Below, in pieces: positions 54,226 through 63,202 of a stretch of DNA of 64,000 bases (positions are counted from its first letter, which is position 1; each line of letters starts with the position of its first letter). Position numbers and translations under genes: made by a program. Source of the stretch: Lentzea guizhouensis. Its GTDB lineage: Bacteria > Actinomycetota > Actinomycetes > Mycobacteriales > Pseudonocardiaceae. The DNA lies in assembly GCF_001701025.1 (NCBI RefSeq), contig NZ_CP016793.1:558001-622000 (forward strand), given 5' to 3'. The notes beneath the pieces are model-generated. The model did not search any database. It saw nothing but the letters and a program-made list of their open reading frames with translations, and was not told the origin of the DNA.

Positions 54226-55424
54226 CCGAACTGATCTCCGAGGAACTGCCCATCACGCGGCAGAACCCGTTCGACCCGCCGGCCGAGGTCACCGCGATCC
54301 GCGAACAGGCGCGGATCAGCAGGCTGAAGTTCTCCGACGGCCACCTCGGCTGGCTGGTCACGGGCCACCACCAGGTGCGCGAGGTGCTGGGGAGCCCGAA
54401 GTTCAGCAACGACCCGCGGCGGCACCACCTGCTCGACAAGCGCTTCCAGGGCGAGGTGCCCGAGGACGGTCGCAAGTCCGAGCCCGGCATGTTCCTCAGC
54501 CAGGACCCGCCGGACCACACCCGGCTGCGCAAGATGCTGCAGGGCCAGTTCACCGTGCGGCGGATGAACCAGCTGTCCGAGTGGATCGGCAAGATCGTCG
54601 ACGACCAGCTGGCGCACATGCGGTCGCTGGGCGGCAAGGCGGACCTCGTCAAGGAGTTCGCCATGCCGGTGCCGTCACTGGTGATCTGCGCGCTGCTGGG
54701 CGTCGACTACGACGAACGGCACCGCTTCCAGGAGGACACGGCGAAGATGCTGTCGCTGGAGGTCTCCTTCAAGGAGGCCATGGCGGCGTTCGCGCGCATC
54801 CAGGAGTTCATGCGGGAGCTGATCGCCCGCAAGAAGGCCGACCCGGGCGACGACATGATCAGCGACCTGATCGCCACCGGTGAGCCGACCGACGAGGAAG
54901 CGTCGAACATGGCGCTGCTGCTGTTGCTCGCGGGCCACGAGACCACGGCGAACATGCTGGGCATCGGCACGTTCACGCTCCTGCAGCACCCCGACCAGCT
55001 CAAGATCCTGAAGGACGAGCCCGAGGTCGTCGACAACGCCGTCGAGGAGCTGATGCGGTACCTGTCGATCATCCACTTCGGACCGGTCCGCACCGCGGTC
55101 GAGGACGTGGAGATCGACGGCCACCTCATCAAGGCCGGTGACACCGTGCTGACGCACGTGCCGGCCGCGAACAGGGACCCGGACAAGTTCGGCGACAACC
55201 CCGAGGAGCTCGACCTGCGCCGCCCGGCGTCCGGCCACGTCGCGTTCGGCCACGGCATCCACCAGTGCCTGGGCCAGCAGCTCGCCCGCATCGAGATGCG
55301 GATCGGGTTCAGCAAGCTGTTCGCGGAGTTCCCCGACCTGCGGCTCGACGTCGACCCCGAGGAGGTGCCGCTGCGCACCGACATGGGGATCTACGGGGTC
55401 CACTCGTTGCCAGTAGCGTGGTGA
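54222..55424 (+). CDS. Cytochrome P450 coupled to the ABC-F gene
   Basis: A 400-aa soluble class I P450. C-helix QDPPDHTRLRKMLQGQFT near residue 90, I-helix LLLAGHETTANM near 236, K-helix ExxR in EELMRYL, and the heme Cys349 in AFGHGIHQCLGQQLARIE. The ATG at 54222 follows GGGAGG and overlaps the ABC-F stop by four bases; the ferredoxin starts three bases after its end. The sequence is of the CYP105/107 type, many of which hydroxylate macrolides and xenobiotics. Translational coupling to a resistance ATPase suggests joint induction and drug oxidation. Confidence 0.93.
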
Positions 55425-55426
55425 GC

Positions 55427-55618
55427 ATGAAGATTTCGGTCGACCAGTCGAAGTGCTGCGGTTCGGGGATGTGCGTGCTGACCGACCCGGACCTCTTCGA
55501 CCAGAACGAGGAAGACGGCACGGTGGTGCTCCTGCAGGAGCACCCGGACGCCGAGCACGAGGCCACCGCGAAGGAAGCGGCCGGTCTGTGCCCGGCGGCC
55601 GCGATCACGGTCAGCTGA
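55427..55618 (+). CDS. P450-associated [3Fe-4S] ferredoxin
   Basis: A 63-aa acidic ferredoxin with the pattern C-x5-C (C10 in KCCGSGMC to C16) and a later CP in GLCPAAAI (C55), the set of three ligands used for a 3Fe-4S cluster. An extra Cys adjoins the first (C11). It donates electrons to the P450 encoded just upstream. No ferredoxin reductase gene is nearby. Its stop overlaps the convergent TNT-domain gene by eight bases. Confidence 0.92.
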   Translation: MKISVDQSKCCGSGMCVLTDPDLFDQNEEDGTVVLLQEHPDAEHEATAKEAAGLCPAAAITVS

Positions 55619-56249
55619 GCCGCTCGAGGTAGCCGTTGGCGAGCAGCCAGGCGACATTCAGTGCCCCGTCGCCTGGCACCAACGCCCTGTCCAGCTTCTG
55701 CTGCAGCCCGCCACCGGACTGCTCGAACCACGGCGCGATGGGCCCTTCCCACACCGCGAACGCCTTCGTCACCCGGTAGGCGTGGTAGTTGCACCGGTAG
55801 GCCGGGTCGAACGTGTAGAGGCTCTGCGGCGGAATCGCGCGCGTCGTGTAGTGCGAGCCTTTGTAGGCGAGAAACCCGCCGAACTCGCTGCCGAACCGGT
55901 CGAGGGTGCGTCCGGGCGCGAGCGTGGTCCGGTACTTGAGCGGCTCCCCGTCGGGCCGCAGCCAGAACCCGTCCTGCGGCGGGTAGTTCCACCCGGTCCC
56001 GTTCCAGTACCTGGCGAGGAACGCCTCCTTCGTCAGGTCCCCGAACCTCTTGTACCCCGCCACGAGCGGCCCGACCGGGTGCTGCCAGGCCTTCGGCAAC
56101 GTCTCCGGGCCGAGCCGGTTGTCGCCCTGGTAGGCCCCGGCGCAGACCTCCGCCGCAACCACCGCGGGCGCCGCTACCGCGGCGCCGCCACCGAACAGGA
56201 CCAGCGCGGCCGTCGCCAGCACCGCCACAAATCGTTTGCCTGCGAACAT
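55611..56249 (-). CDS. Secreted TNT-domain protein, probable NAD glycohydrolase
   Basis: A 212-aa exported protein: signal peptide FVAVLATAALVLFGGGAAVA, then a single TNT (tuberculosis necrotizing toxin) domain. TNT landmarks are GWNYPPQDGF near residue 93, LDRFGSEFGGFLAYKG near 120, YHAYRV near 160 and the closing APWFEQSGGGLQQ near 180, where the Gln is thought to be catalytic. TNT enzymes hydrolyse NAD to nicotinamide and ADP-ribose. No toxin-delivery region, T7SS motif or immunity gene is adjacent. The Sec signal suggests extracellular release, perhaps as a weapon or for NAD scavenging. ATG at 56249 is preferred over an upstream alternative. Confidence 0.87.
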   Translation of the reverse strand: MFAGKRFVAVLATAALVLFGGGAAVAAPAVVAAEVCAGAYQGDNRLGPETLPKAWQHPVGPLVAGYKRFGDLTKEAFLARYWNGTGWNYPPQDGFWLRPDGEPLKYRTTLAPGRTLDRFGSEFGGFLAYKGSHYTTRAIPPQSLYTFDPAYRCNYHAYRVTKAFAVWEGPIAPWFEQSGGGLQQKLDRALVPGDGALNVAWLLANGYLERLS

Positions 56250-56335
56250 ACTCGCATCCTCGCGCAGCACAACGACTTGCGCACTACCCTCATCCGCGTG
56301 AACTTCCGGCCCGCGTCAGGTCGGACGTCCCCGGC

Positions 56336-59257
56336 TCACGACGTGGCCAGCCGCAGCTCGTCCACCTCCGCCCCGAACCCGGCCGCCGTCAGCGTCTCCA
56401 CCGCCCGCTGCCAGTGCTCGCGCGCCTCGTCGCCGCGTCCACACCGCTCCAGCGCGTCGCCCATCACCCGCAACGACCGCCCCAGCTCCGGCGGCGAGTC
56501 CATCTCCGCGGCCTGCTCCAAAGCGAGCGACGCCAGCGACAACGCCTCGTCCGGTGAGGAGGCCAGCCCGGACCGCAGGCGCCACACCCAGATCCGGCCC
56601 TGCCGGTCGTCGTGCTGCTCGAAGAACTCCCACGCCCGCGTCAGCTGTTCCTCGGCCGGCGCGACCGCTCCGGAGCGCACCAGCGTGTCCGCGAGGAACA
56701 GCCGGATGTTCGCCGCCATGTCCGGGTCCCCGAGCTTCTCCGCCGCCGCCAGCGACGACCGCAGGAACGCCGCCGACAGCTCCAGCTCGCCGGTGAACTG
56801 GTGCAGGCGCCCCAGTTCCAGCGTCGCCATCAGCTCGCTCTGCTCGTCGCCGAGCCGGCCGGCCACCCGCCGCGCCCGTTCCAGGTACTCCTGTGCCGCG
56901 GCCAGACCACCGGCCCGGCGTTCGATCGCGCCCAGCGAGCACAGCACCTCGACCTCGCCGTGCGGGTTGCGCGACTCGACGAACCGGGTCATCGCCTCGC
57001 GGTGGGCGGCACGGGCCTCCAGCGAGCGGCCGCTCCACTCGTGCATCCACCCCATGCCGTACCAGCCGTAGGCCTCGCCCCAGGTGTTGCCCGCGAGCGC
57101 GAAACCCTCTTGTGCCGACTGGAAGTTCTCCGCCGCCTCGGCGTAGTTGTGCAGGCGCGCGCACAGGACTCCGCGCTGCTGGAACAACACCGGCTTGAGC
57201 GAGGCGGGGCCGCAGGTCAGGCCGATGTGGTTGATCTGCTCCCAGTCGTCGAACCGCGCGCGCAGGTCGCAGAACGCCGACGAGCGGATCGCCAGCTCCG
57301 CGGCCAGGTCGCCGAGACCCAGCGCGGCCGCCTGGGTGAGGACGGCCAGGACGTTCAGCCACTCCGCGTCGAACCACTCGGCGGCGTCGCCGAGGTCGAA
57401 CGGTTCCAGCGCCAGCGGTTCCAGCCGGACGCCCTGGTGCGGCAGCTCGGCGTCGGCGCGCGTCACCAGGTCGAGCCAGTGCTCGAACAGCGGCTTCAGC
57501 GCGGACGCCGGGTCCTCGGCGGCGGTCTCGCGGCCGAACGCGCGCAGCAGGTCGTGCAGGCGGTAGCGGACCTGGCCGACGGCGTCACGGCCCGCGTAGT
57601 CGACCAGGCGGGCGTCGACCAGTGCCTCGACGTGGTCCTCGGCGTCGTCGAGGTCCAGGCCCAGCAACGGGGACGCGACCCAGGCCGGGAAGTCCGGCGT
57701 GTCGACCAGGGACAGCAGCCGGAACGCGCGGCGGTGCGTCTCGTCGAGGCCGTCGTAGGACAACGCGAGCGACGCGCGCACGTCGAGGTCCCCCAGCGAG
57801 AGCTCGTCGAAGCGGCGGCGTTCGTCGGACAGGCGCCCCGCGAGCTTCGCGAGCTGCCAGTGCGGGCGGGCGACCAGCCGGGCCGCCGCCACGCGCAACG
57901 CCAGCGGCAGCTGCCCGCAGTAGGTCACGATCGCCTGTGCGGCAACGGGTTCCGCGGCCACCCGCGCGTCGCCCAGCGCGGATCGCAGCAACCCCAGCGC
58001 GTCCGCGGCCGGCAGCACGTCGAGCGGCACGACGTGCGCGGCCTCCAGGCCCGCCAGCGCCGCCCGTGACGTCACCAGGGCCGCACCCGACGACGTGCCC
58101 GGCAGCAGCGGCCGCACCTGGGCCTCGTTGACCGCGTTGTCCAGCACGACCAGGATCCGCCGGTCCGACAACAGGTCCCGGTACAGGTCGACTCGGTCGT
58201 CCACAGAGGACGGTATCGCACCGCCGGACACGCCGAGGCCGCGCAGCAACCGGTCCAGCGCCGCCGCGGGTTCGACGGGCTTCTGCTCGCCGCCGCGCAG
58301 GTTCAGGTACAGCTGGCCGTCCGGGAACGCGTCGCGCACCAGGTGCGCGCAGTGCACCGCCAGCGAGGTCTTGCCGACACCACCGGAACCGGTGATCGTC
58401 CACGTGCCACCGCGGCGCAGCCCGGCCGTCAGCCGCGCCACCTCGTCCGCCCGGCCGGCGAAGTCGCCGACCGCGGGCGGCAGCCACGACGGTCCCGCCT
58501 GGACGGCCACCGGCGCGGACGAGCCGGCCAGCACCTCCATGTGCAGCGCGCGCAGCTCGGCGTTCGGGTCGATGCCCAGCTCGTCCGCGAGCACCTCACT
58601 GGCCCTGCGGTACACGTCGAGCGCCTGCGCCTGCTGACCGGTGCGGTGCAGCGCGAGCATCAGCTGGTACCAGAACCGTTCCCGCAGAGGGTGTTCCGCG
58701 ACCAGCGACCGCAGCTCGTCGACGATCTGGTCGTGCCGCCCCAGCTGCAGCTCGGCGTCGTTGCGCCGCTCCAGCACCTCCCAGCGCTGCTGGTTGAGCC
58801 GCTGCACGTCGGTCTGTTCCATCCGCAACGACGACAGCTGGTCGAGCGCGGGCCCCCGCCACAACGCCGCCGCCTCACCGAGCAGTCGCGCCTCGGTCAC
58901 CAGGTCCGGCGCGCGCCTGGCCTCGGCCCGCAACCGCTGGAACGTCAACAGGTCCAGCTGGTCGTCCGTGACGTGGATCGAGTACCCGGTCGGCCACGTC
59001 CGCACGAGCTTGCGGTCGGCGAGGTCGTCCAGCGACTGTCTCAACCGCATGACATACGTCTGCAGAGTCGCGCGCGCCGAGCCAGAGGGCTCCTCACCCC
59101 AAAGGTGCTCCATCAGCTCGTAGAACGACACCGGCGCGTTGGCCTTCATCAGCAATGCGGCGAGCAGGACGCGCTGTTTGGCCGAACGCAGTTCCACCGC
59201 TTGGCCCGAGTCGATGACCTGCAACGATCCGAGAACCTTGAACTCCCACCGCGGCAT
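56336..59257 (-). CDS. AfsR/SARP family regulator with NB-ARC and TPR domains
   Basis: A 973-aa pathway regulator. OmpR-like winged helix (residues 1-95, MPRWEFKVLGSLQV), BTAD domain (about 98-245, ending VYRRASEVLADELG), NB-ARC ATPase with Walker A TGSGGVGKTSLAVH near 287 and ILVVLDNAVNEAQ near 369, then TPR-like helices from about 640 to the end. Large SARPs of this AfsR layout activate antibiotic or developmental genes on direct repeats near promoters. It is divergent from a small secreted-protein gene across 73 bases that contain 11-bp-spaced repeats. No biosynthetic cluster lies immediately next to it. Confidence 0.93.
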   Translation of the reverse strand: MPRWEFKVLGSLQVIDSGQAVELRSAKQRVLLAALLMKANAPVSFYELMEHLWGEEPSGSARATLQTYVMRLRQSLDDLADRKLVRTWPTGYSIHVTDDQLDLLTFQRLRAEARRAPDLVTEARLLGEAAALWRGPALDQLSSLRMEQTDVQRLNQQRWEVLERRNDAELQLGRHDQIVDELRSLVAEHPLRERFWYQLMLALHRTGQQAQALDVYRRASEVLADELGIDPNAELRALHMEVLAGSSAPVAVQAGPSWLPPAVGDFAGRADEVARLTAGLRRGGTWTITGSGGVGKTSLAVHCAHLVRDAFPDGQLYLNLRGGEQKPVEPAAALDRLLRGLGVSGGAIPSSVDDRVDLYRDLLSDRRILVVLDNAVNEAQVRPLLPGTSSGAALVTSRAALAGLEAAHVVPLDVLPAADALGLLRSALGDARVAAEPVAAQAIVTYCGQLPLALRVAAARLVARPHWQLAKLAGRLSDERRRFDELSLGDLDVRASLALSYDGLDETHRRAFRLLSLVDTPDFPAWVASPLLGLDLDDAEDHVEALVDARLVDYAGRDAVGQVRYRLHDLLRAFGRETAAEDPASALKPLFEHWLDLVTRADAELPHQGVRLEPLALEPFDLGDAAEWFDAEWLNVLAVLTQAAALGLGDLAAELAIRSSAFCDLRARFDDWEQINHIGLTCGPASLKPVLFQQRGVLCARLHNYAEAAENFQSAQEGFALAGNTWGEAYGWYGMGWMHEWSGRSLEARAAHREAMTRFVESRNPHGEVEVLCSLGAIERRAGGLAAAQEYLERARRVAGRLGDEQSELMATLELGRLHQFTGELELSAAFLRSSLAAAEKLGDPDMAANIRLFLADTLVRSGAVAPAEEQLTRAWEFFEQHDDRQGRIWVWRLRSGLASSPDEALSLASLALEQAAEMDSPPELGRSLRVMGDALERCGRGDEAREHWQRAVETLTAAGFGAEVDELRLATS

Positions 59258-59289
59258 GGAGCCGATCCTAACCAGCCGGTAACTCCAAG

Positions 59290-59308
59290 TGTCAGCGAAA
59301 TGTCAGCG
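59290..59308 (+). promoter_or_regulatory. Direct repeats with 11-bp spacing, candidate SARP box
   Basis: TGTCAGCG at 59290-59297 recurs at 59301-59308, an 11-base period, just before a possible -10 (TATCGT at 59311). SARP proteins typically bind heptamer direct repeats spaced by 11 bases next to the -10. It lies between the AfsR-type gene and the secreted-protein gene. Confidence 0.6.
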
Positions 59309-59330
59309 CGTATCGTGATGCTTCTCGCCC

Positions 59331-59768
59331 ATGAAGCGGTCAACCTTCGTCGCCGTCACCGCGTTGTTGTTGGGTGTCGTCACCTCCGGCCAGGCCCAGG
59401 CGGAAAGCGCCCCGGGCTGCGGCCCCGTGACCCAGATCGGCAAGACCGCCTACGTCGGCGACAACGGCCAGAAGTGGGCCTCGGTCAAGCAGTTCAAGGG
59501 CTGCGGCAAGAACTGGGCCTACATCTACACCTGGACCGACACCCACAACGCCGGCGCGCCGTACACGCCGGAGCTGATCCTGGTCGAGCAGTGGAACTCC
59601 CCCGACGCCCGCGAACCGTACGGTCGCGTCGGTCTGCGCAAGGGCGGCTACCGGCAGAAGGAGCTGTGGTCGAGCGGCACGAGCACGCTCGACGACTGCA
59701 CCTCGGCCTACGCGGAGTGGAACTCCGGCGCGATGACCTACCGCGTCCGCACCGACATCCGCTGCTGA
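59331..59768 (+). CDS. Small secreted protein, 145 aa, cysteine-paired
   Basis: An exported protein of unknown function. Signal peptide KRSTFVAVTALLLGVVTSGQ with cleavage near AQA, then 120 residues rich in Tyr, Trp and Gly. Four cysteines (in PGCGPV, KGCGKN, DDCTSA and the C-terminal DIRC) could form two disulfides. No enzyme motif is seen. It is divergent from the AfsR-type gene across a promoter region with SARP-like repeats, so it is a candidate target. A bidirectional terminator follows. Confidence 0.75.
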   Translation: MKRSTFVAVTALLLGVVTSGQAQAESAPGCGPVTQIGKTAYVGDNGQKWASVKQFKGCGKNWAYIYTWTDTHNAGAPYTPELILVEQWNSPDAREPYGRVGLRKGGYRQKELWSSGTSTLDDCTSAYAEWNSGAMTYRVRTDIRC

Positions 59769-59826
59769 TCCCCACGGTCGGGGAACGGCACCTTGGCCCC
59801 CCAGCGGGGTGTCGTTCCTGTTCGAC

Positions 59827-59877
59827 GGCGTCGCCGGGGTCCGAAGCCCAAACCTCTCCTCGGGCTCCGGCGACGCC
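59827..59877. terminator. Bidirectional hairpin terminator between convergent genes
   Basis: GGCGTCGCCGG (59827-59837) pairs exactly with CCGGCGACGCC (59867-59877), with AGCCC/GGGCT nested inside. A second, imperfect hairpin GGAACGGCACC...GGTGTCGTTCC precedes it at about 59778-59820. Located between the secreted-protein gene (+) and the TPR gene (-). Confidence 0.75.
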
Positions 59878-59897
59878 TCCCACCCACGGCCGAGCCG

Positions 59898-60857
59898 CTA
59901 AGCCGCGCCCTTCGACGACGACATGAAGGCCATCAGCCGCACGCACAGCTCCTCCGCCGCCTCGTTCCCCCGCATCCGCTCCGCCTCCTGCCGCAACGGC
60001 CGCATCCGGTCCCGCGTCCGCACCGACCTGATGGGCCCGGACACCTCGATCGCCTGCAGCCCCACCTCGCGCGCCTGTTCAGGATCGTTCTGCACCAGGT
60101 AGTTCATCGACAGGGCGGCGAGCCGGAACGACTGGCTGCGCGATGCGTCCTCACCGCCCGACGCGATCGCCCGCGTCAGCAACGGGATCGCGGACCGTGC
60201 GTACTTCACATCGCATGTGCGCGCTAGCTCTGTGTGCACCATTCCGCCGATGGACACCAGGTCGGCGAGGTCGAAGAAACGGGCCCACGGCGGTGCGTCC
60301 TCGCCGGACGCACGGTCGAACTCTTCTTCTGCGCGCGCGAACTGGCGCAAGGCCTGCCTTTCGGCGCCCATCTTCGCGAGCGCCCACGCCTCGTTGGCGT
60401 GCAGGATCGACACGGCCAATGTCGAGCCACTGGCCTGTGCAATGGGAAGTCCGCGTTGGAACGAGGCCAATGCGTCCTCGGCGAGCTCGTAGTGCAGGTG
60501 CACGCGGCCCATGCGGTAGAGGATGTTCGCCTCCAACGCGCAGTTGCCGGACGCGCGCGCGAGGTCCATCGCACGGCCGAAGTGGACGTGGGCGGACTCC
60601 AGCAGTCCCATGTCGAACGACGCCCAGCCGGCCAGGTTGTGCAGGTCCGCGATGGCCACCTGCAGCCGCTGCACGGCCCGGTTCGACTGGCTGGCGGCCA
60701 GCAGCGGGTTCGCCCAGTTCAGCAGAGCCACGCAGGCGTCCCTGCAGGCGCCGCCGCCATATTCGTGATCCAGTGCCCTAAGTGCTCTGGTCAGCGTTTC
60801 CACGTGCCGCACATCTGTTTTGTCCACACGAGCTGGAAATGTGTCGCCGTTGAACAT
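59898..60857 (-). CDS. TPR-like protein, stand-alone sensor domain of an XRE-type regulator
   Basis: A 319-aa helical repeat protein. TPR-like units run from about residue 60 to the end (for example AGWASFDMGLLESAHVHFGRA and LEANILYRMGRVHLHYELAE). The beginning VETLTRALRALDHEYGGGAC matches the segment that follows the helix-turn-helix in actinobacterial XRE/NsdA-like regulators, but no helix-turn-helix is encoded here. The ATG at 60857 is chosen because AGGAGGG lies six bases upstream; a second ATG at 60875 has a weaker site. It might modulate a partner regulator. The 278 bases upstream are non-coding apart from the hairpin at 60996-61027. Confidence 0.7.
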   Translation of the reverse strand: MFNGDTFPARVDKTDVRHVETLTRALRALDHEYGGGACRDACVALLNWANPLLAASQSNRAVQRLQVAIADLHNLAGWASFDMGLLESAHVHFGRAMDLARASGNCALEANILYRMGRVHLHYELAEDALASFQRGLPIAQASGSTLAVSILHANEAWALAKMGAERQALRQFARAEEEFDRASGEDAPPWARFFDLADLVSIGGMVHTELARTCDVKYARSAIPLLTRAIASGGEDASRSQSFRLAALSMNYLVQNDPEQAREVGLQAIEVSGPIRSVRTRDRMRPLRQEAERMRGNEAAEELCVRLMAFMSSSKGAA

Positions 60858-60995
60858 CGCTGGCCCTCCTGACATGCGCCGGCCACCTGTTGTGCAGATA
60901 CCCGTTGCACACCGCCGGTACTCGCCGCGCCGTCGCCACCATCTCGCTGCCCGGCCTGGCCGGGAAGGGTCTTTCGGCTCTCCCGGCAAGCGTGC

Positions 60996-61027
60996 GCGCG
61001 ACCGCCACAACGCCGTGGCGGTCGCGC
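60996..61027 (-). terminator. Hairpin terminator downstream of the P450-ferredoxin operon
   Basis: Perfect 13-base arms GCGCGACCGCCAC (60996-61008) and GTGGCGGTCGCGC (61015-61027) with a 6-base loop, about 110 bases past the ferredoxin stop on the minus strand. Confidence 0.72.
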
Positions 61028-61135
61028 TCACGATTCTCGAAGAAAGGCGTGATCGGAAAGGGGCCAACGAGGTGTCGGCGACCATGCGCTGAATCAGTTC
61101 TCCGTGACGACACCTCACCGGAACGGCCGATCAGG

Positions 61136-61336
61136 TCACTCTTCCAGGGTCACCACCTGAGCCGGGCACCTGTCCACCGCGTCACGCACACCCGGCAGCA
61201 GCTCGGCCGGCGGGTGCGGCACCAGCACAATGCCGAGGCCGTCGTCGTCGGACTGGTCGAACACGTCCGGCGCGGCGAGCACGCACTGCCCCGAGCCGAT
61301 GCACTTCGCCTGGTCGATCCGGACGGTGGCACTCAT
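61136..61336 (-). CDS. P450-associated [3Fe-4S] ferredoxin
   Basis: A 66-aa ferredoxin of the same type as at 55427: C12-x5-C18 in KCIGSGQC and C57 in DRCPAQVV. A GTG two codons upstream is an alternative start. It begins eight bases after the stop of the P450 gene, so it is the electron donor for that enzyme. No reductase gene is adjacent. Confidence 0.92.
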   Translation of the reverse strand: MSATVRIDQAKCIGSGQCVLAAPDVFDQSDDDGLGIVLVPHPPAELLPGVRDAVDRCPAQVVTLEE

Positions 61337-61344
61337 GAGCACGC

Positions 61345-62541
61345 TCACCACACCACCGGGATCTCGGCGGCGCCGTAGGTGATCATGTCGGTGCGGTAGC
61401 TCATCTCCGTGACGGGCACCGCCGGGCGCAGGTTCGGGAAGCGCTCGAACAGCGTCCGCAGGCCGATCTGCAGCTCGGCCCGGGCCAGGTTCGCGCCGAG
61501 GCACTGGTGCGGGCCGAAGCCGAAACCGAGGTGCGACACGGCCTCGCGCTCCAGGTCGAGCTCGCCCGCCCGCGGGCAGAGCTCCTCGTCGAGGTTCGCG
61601 AGCAGCGACACGCTCACCCAGTCGCCCGCCTTGATCAGCACGCCGTCGACCTCGACGTCCTCGGTCGCGCGCCGGGTGAGGCCGGGGCCGCCGAGGTGGC
61701 CGACGGTGTAGCGCAGCAGCTCCTCGACGACCACGTCGGCGCGGCTCGGGTCGCGGCGCAGGACCTCCAGCTGGTCGGGCCGCTCGAACAGGTGCAGCGT
61801 GAACAGGCCGAGGAAGTTCGACGTGGTCTCGTGGCCGGCCGCGAGCATGCCGATGCAGAGGAAGATCAGCTCTTCCATGCTGAAGTCGGTGTCGTTGGCC
61901 ATCAGGCCGATCAGGTCGTCGGTGCTGCCGGAGACCCGCTTCTGCGCGACGATCGGCGCGAGCACCTCGGAGAGCTTGGTCGCGTGCGCGATGTACTCGT
62001 CCTTGGAACCGTTCTTGCCGAACATGTCGCGGGCGGTGGCCTGGAACAGCTCCTGGTGCTCCGGGGGAACGCCCAGCAGCTCCGCGATCACCAGTGACGG
62101 CAGCGGCAGGCACAGCGAGGTGACCAGGTCGACCGGCCCGCCCTTGGCCTCCATCACGTCGAGGTGCTCGTCGACGATCTGCTGGATGCGCGGCCGCAGC
62201 TGGTTCATCCGCTTGACCATGAAGCCACGCGCGAGAGGACGCCGCAGCCGCATGTGCTCGGGGCCGTCGATGGCGTTGATGTTGCCCGGCTGGTCGGCGT
62301 CGAGCACGGGTTCGCCGTCGTCGGTGCGCATCTCCGGCTGGCCGCCCTTGCGGGTGGTGAAGCGCGGGTCGGAGAGCACCTGCCGGACGCCGGCGTAGCT
62401 CGCGACGACCCAGGCCTCGACGCCGTTGGGCCACACCATCTTCACCGGTCCGTCGCTGACGGCCTCCGCGAAGCCGGTCGGGCCGTTCAGCAGGGGGTGG
62501 TCGCGTTCGTGGTGGACGGGGCAGACAGCAGCTTCGGTCAC
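61345..62541 (-). CDS. Cytochrome P450
   Basis: A 398-aa class I P450. C-helix region GPEHMRLRRPLARGFM near residue 95, I-helix GMLAAGHETTSNF near 235, ExxR in EELLRY, and heme Cys347 in GFGFGPHQCLGANLARAE. The GTG at 62541 follows AAGGGAAG; a TTG at 62556 is less likely. An inverted repeat lies directly upstream. The operon order is tetR, P450, ferredoxin. The substrate is unknown. Confidence 0.93.
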   Translation of the reverse strand: MTEAAVCPVHHERDHPLLNGPTGFAEAVSDGPVKMVWPNGVEAWVVASYAGVRQVLSDPRFTTRKGGQPEMRTDDGEPVLDADQPGNINAIDGPEHMRLRRPLARGFMVKRMNQLRPRIQQIVDEHLDVMEAKGGPVDLVTSLCLPLPSLVIAELLGVPPEHQELFQATARDMFGKNGSKDEYIAHATKLSEVLAPIVAQKRVSGSTDDLIGLMANDTDFSMEELIFLCIGMLAAGHETTSNFLGLFTLHLFERPDQLEVLRRDPSRADVVVEELLRYTVGHLGGPGLTRRATEDVEVDGVLIKAGDWVSVSLLANLDEELCPRAGELDLEREAVSHLGFGFGPHQCLGANLARAELQIGLRTLFERFPNLRPAVPVTEMSYRTDMITYGAAEIPVVW

Positions 62542-62557
62542 GGTGCTTCCCTTCAAC

Positions 62558-62573
62558 AGAACAGAATTGTTCT
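62558..62573 (-). promoter_or_regulatory. Inverted repeat upstream of the P450, candidate TetR operator
   Basis: AGAACA-GAAT-TGTTCT, perfect 6-base arms, 17-32 bases before the P450 start and just above its ribosome site. The adjacent tetR gene is the obvious candidate regulator. Confidence 0.6.
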
Positions 62574-62636
62574 TTTGAGCCCATGACCGAACGTAGCGCA
62601 GCAGCTACTCCGTGACGAGTGATTTGGGGTGAAAGG

Positions 62637-63185
62637 TCAGCCGATCAGTGGTCTCAACAGGCCGTCGACGATCCCGTCGACCACGTCCCGTTCCTCCGAG
62701 CGCAGCACGAACGTCGAGATCAGCGCCGTCATCAGGAAGTCGGCGTTGAGGTCGCGCGACAGCTCGCCGCGGGCCTTCGCCCGGTCCACCGCCACCCGCA
62801 GCTGCTCTGTGTAGGTGCGGTCGACGTGCTCCTCGCGCAGCCGCACCAGGTCGGCGTCCTGCCTGCTGCCCTCCAGCAGGCCCAGGAAGACCCCGGCCAG
62901 GTCGAACGGCCGCGGCTCGCCCCACGACCGCATGATCGCCCGCACGTCCTCGGCGAACGACCCCTCGTCCGGCTGGGCGAGCACCGGCATGTTCGCCTTG
63001 AGCGCGTCGACGATCAGCCGCGCTTTCGAGGGCCAGCGCTGGTACAGGCTGGCCTTGCTCGCACGGGCCCTGGATGCGACGAGGTCCATGTTGAACCGGG
63101 CGTAGCCGACGTCGGCGAACACGTGGAGCACGGCGGCGAAGACCTCCTGCTGACGCGCAGGCGTGTCCAATGGCGTGCGCCCCAC
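62637..63185 (-). CDS. TetR family transcriptional regulator
   Basis: A 182-aa regulator with the helix-turn-helix NMDLVASRARASKASLYQRWPSK near residues 32-54. The C-terminal domain is of the TetR_C_16/AcrR-like kind with no ligand clue. GTG at 63185. It lies 95 bases upstream of the P450 gene on the same strand and 17 bases downstream of a glycosyltransferase gene, so it may be transcribed with either. Confidence 0.9.
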   Translation of the reverse strand: MGRTPLDTPARQQEVFAAVLHVFADVGYARFNMDLVASRARASKASLYQRWPSKARLIVDALKANMPVLAQPDEGSFAEDVRAIMRSWGEPRPFDLAGVFLGLLEGSRQDADLVRLREEHVDRTYTEQLRVAVDRAKARGELSRDLNADFLMTALISTFVLRSEERDVVDGIVDGLLRPLIG

Positions 63186-63202
63186 CCGCGCTCCCTCCGT
63201 GT

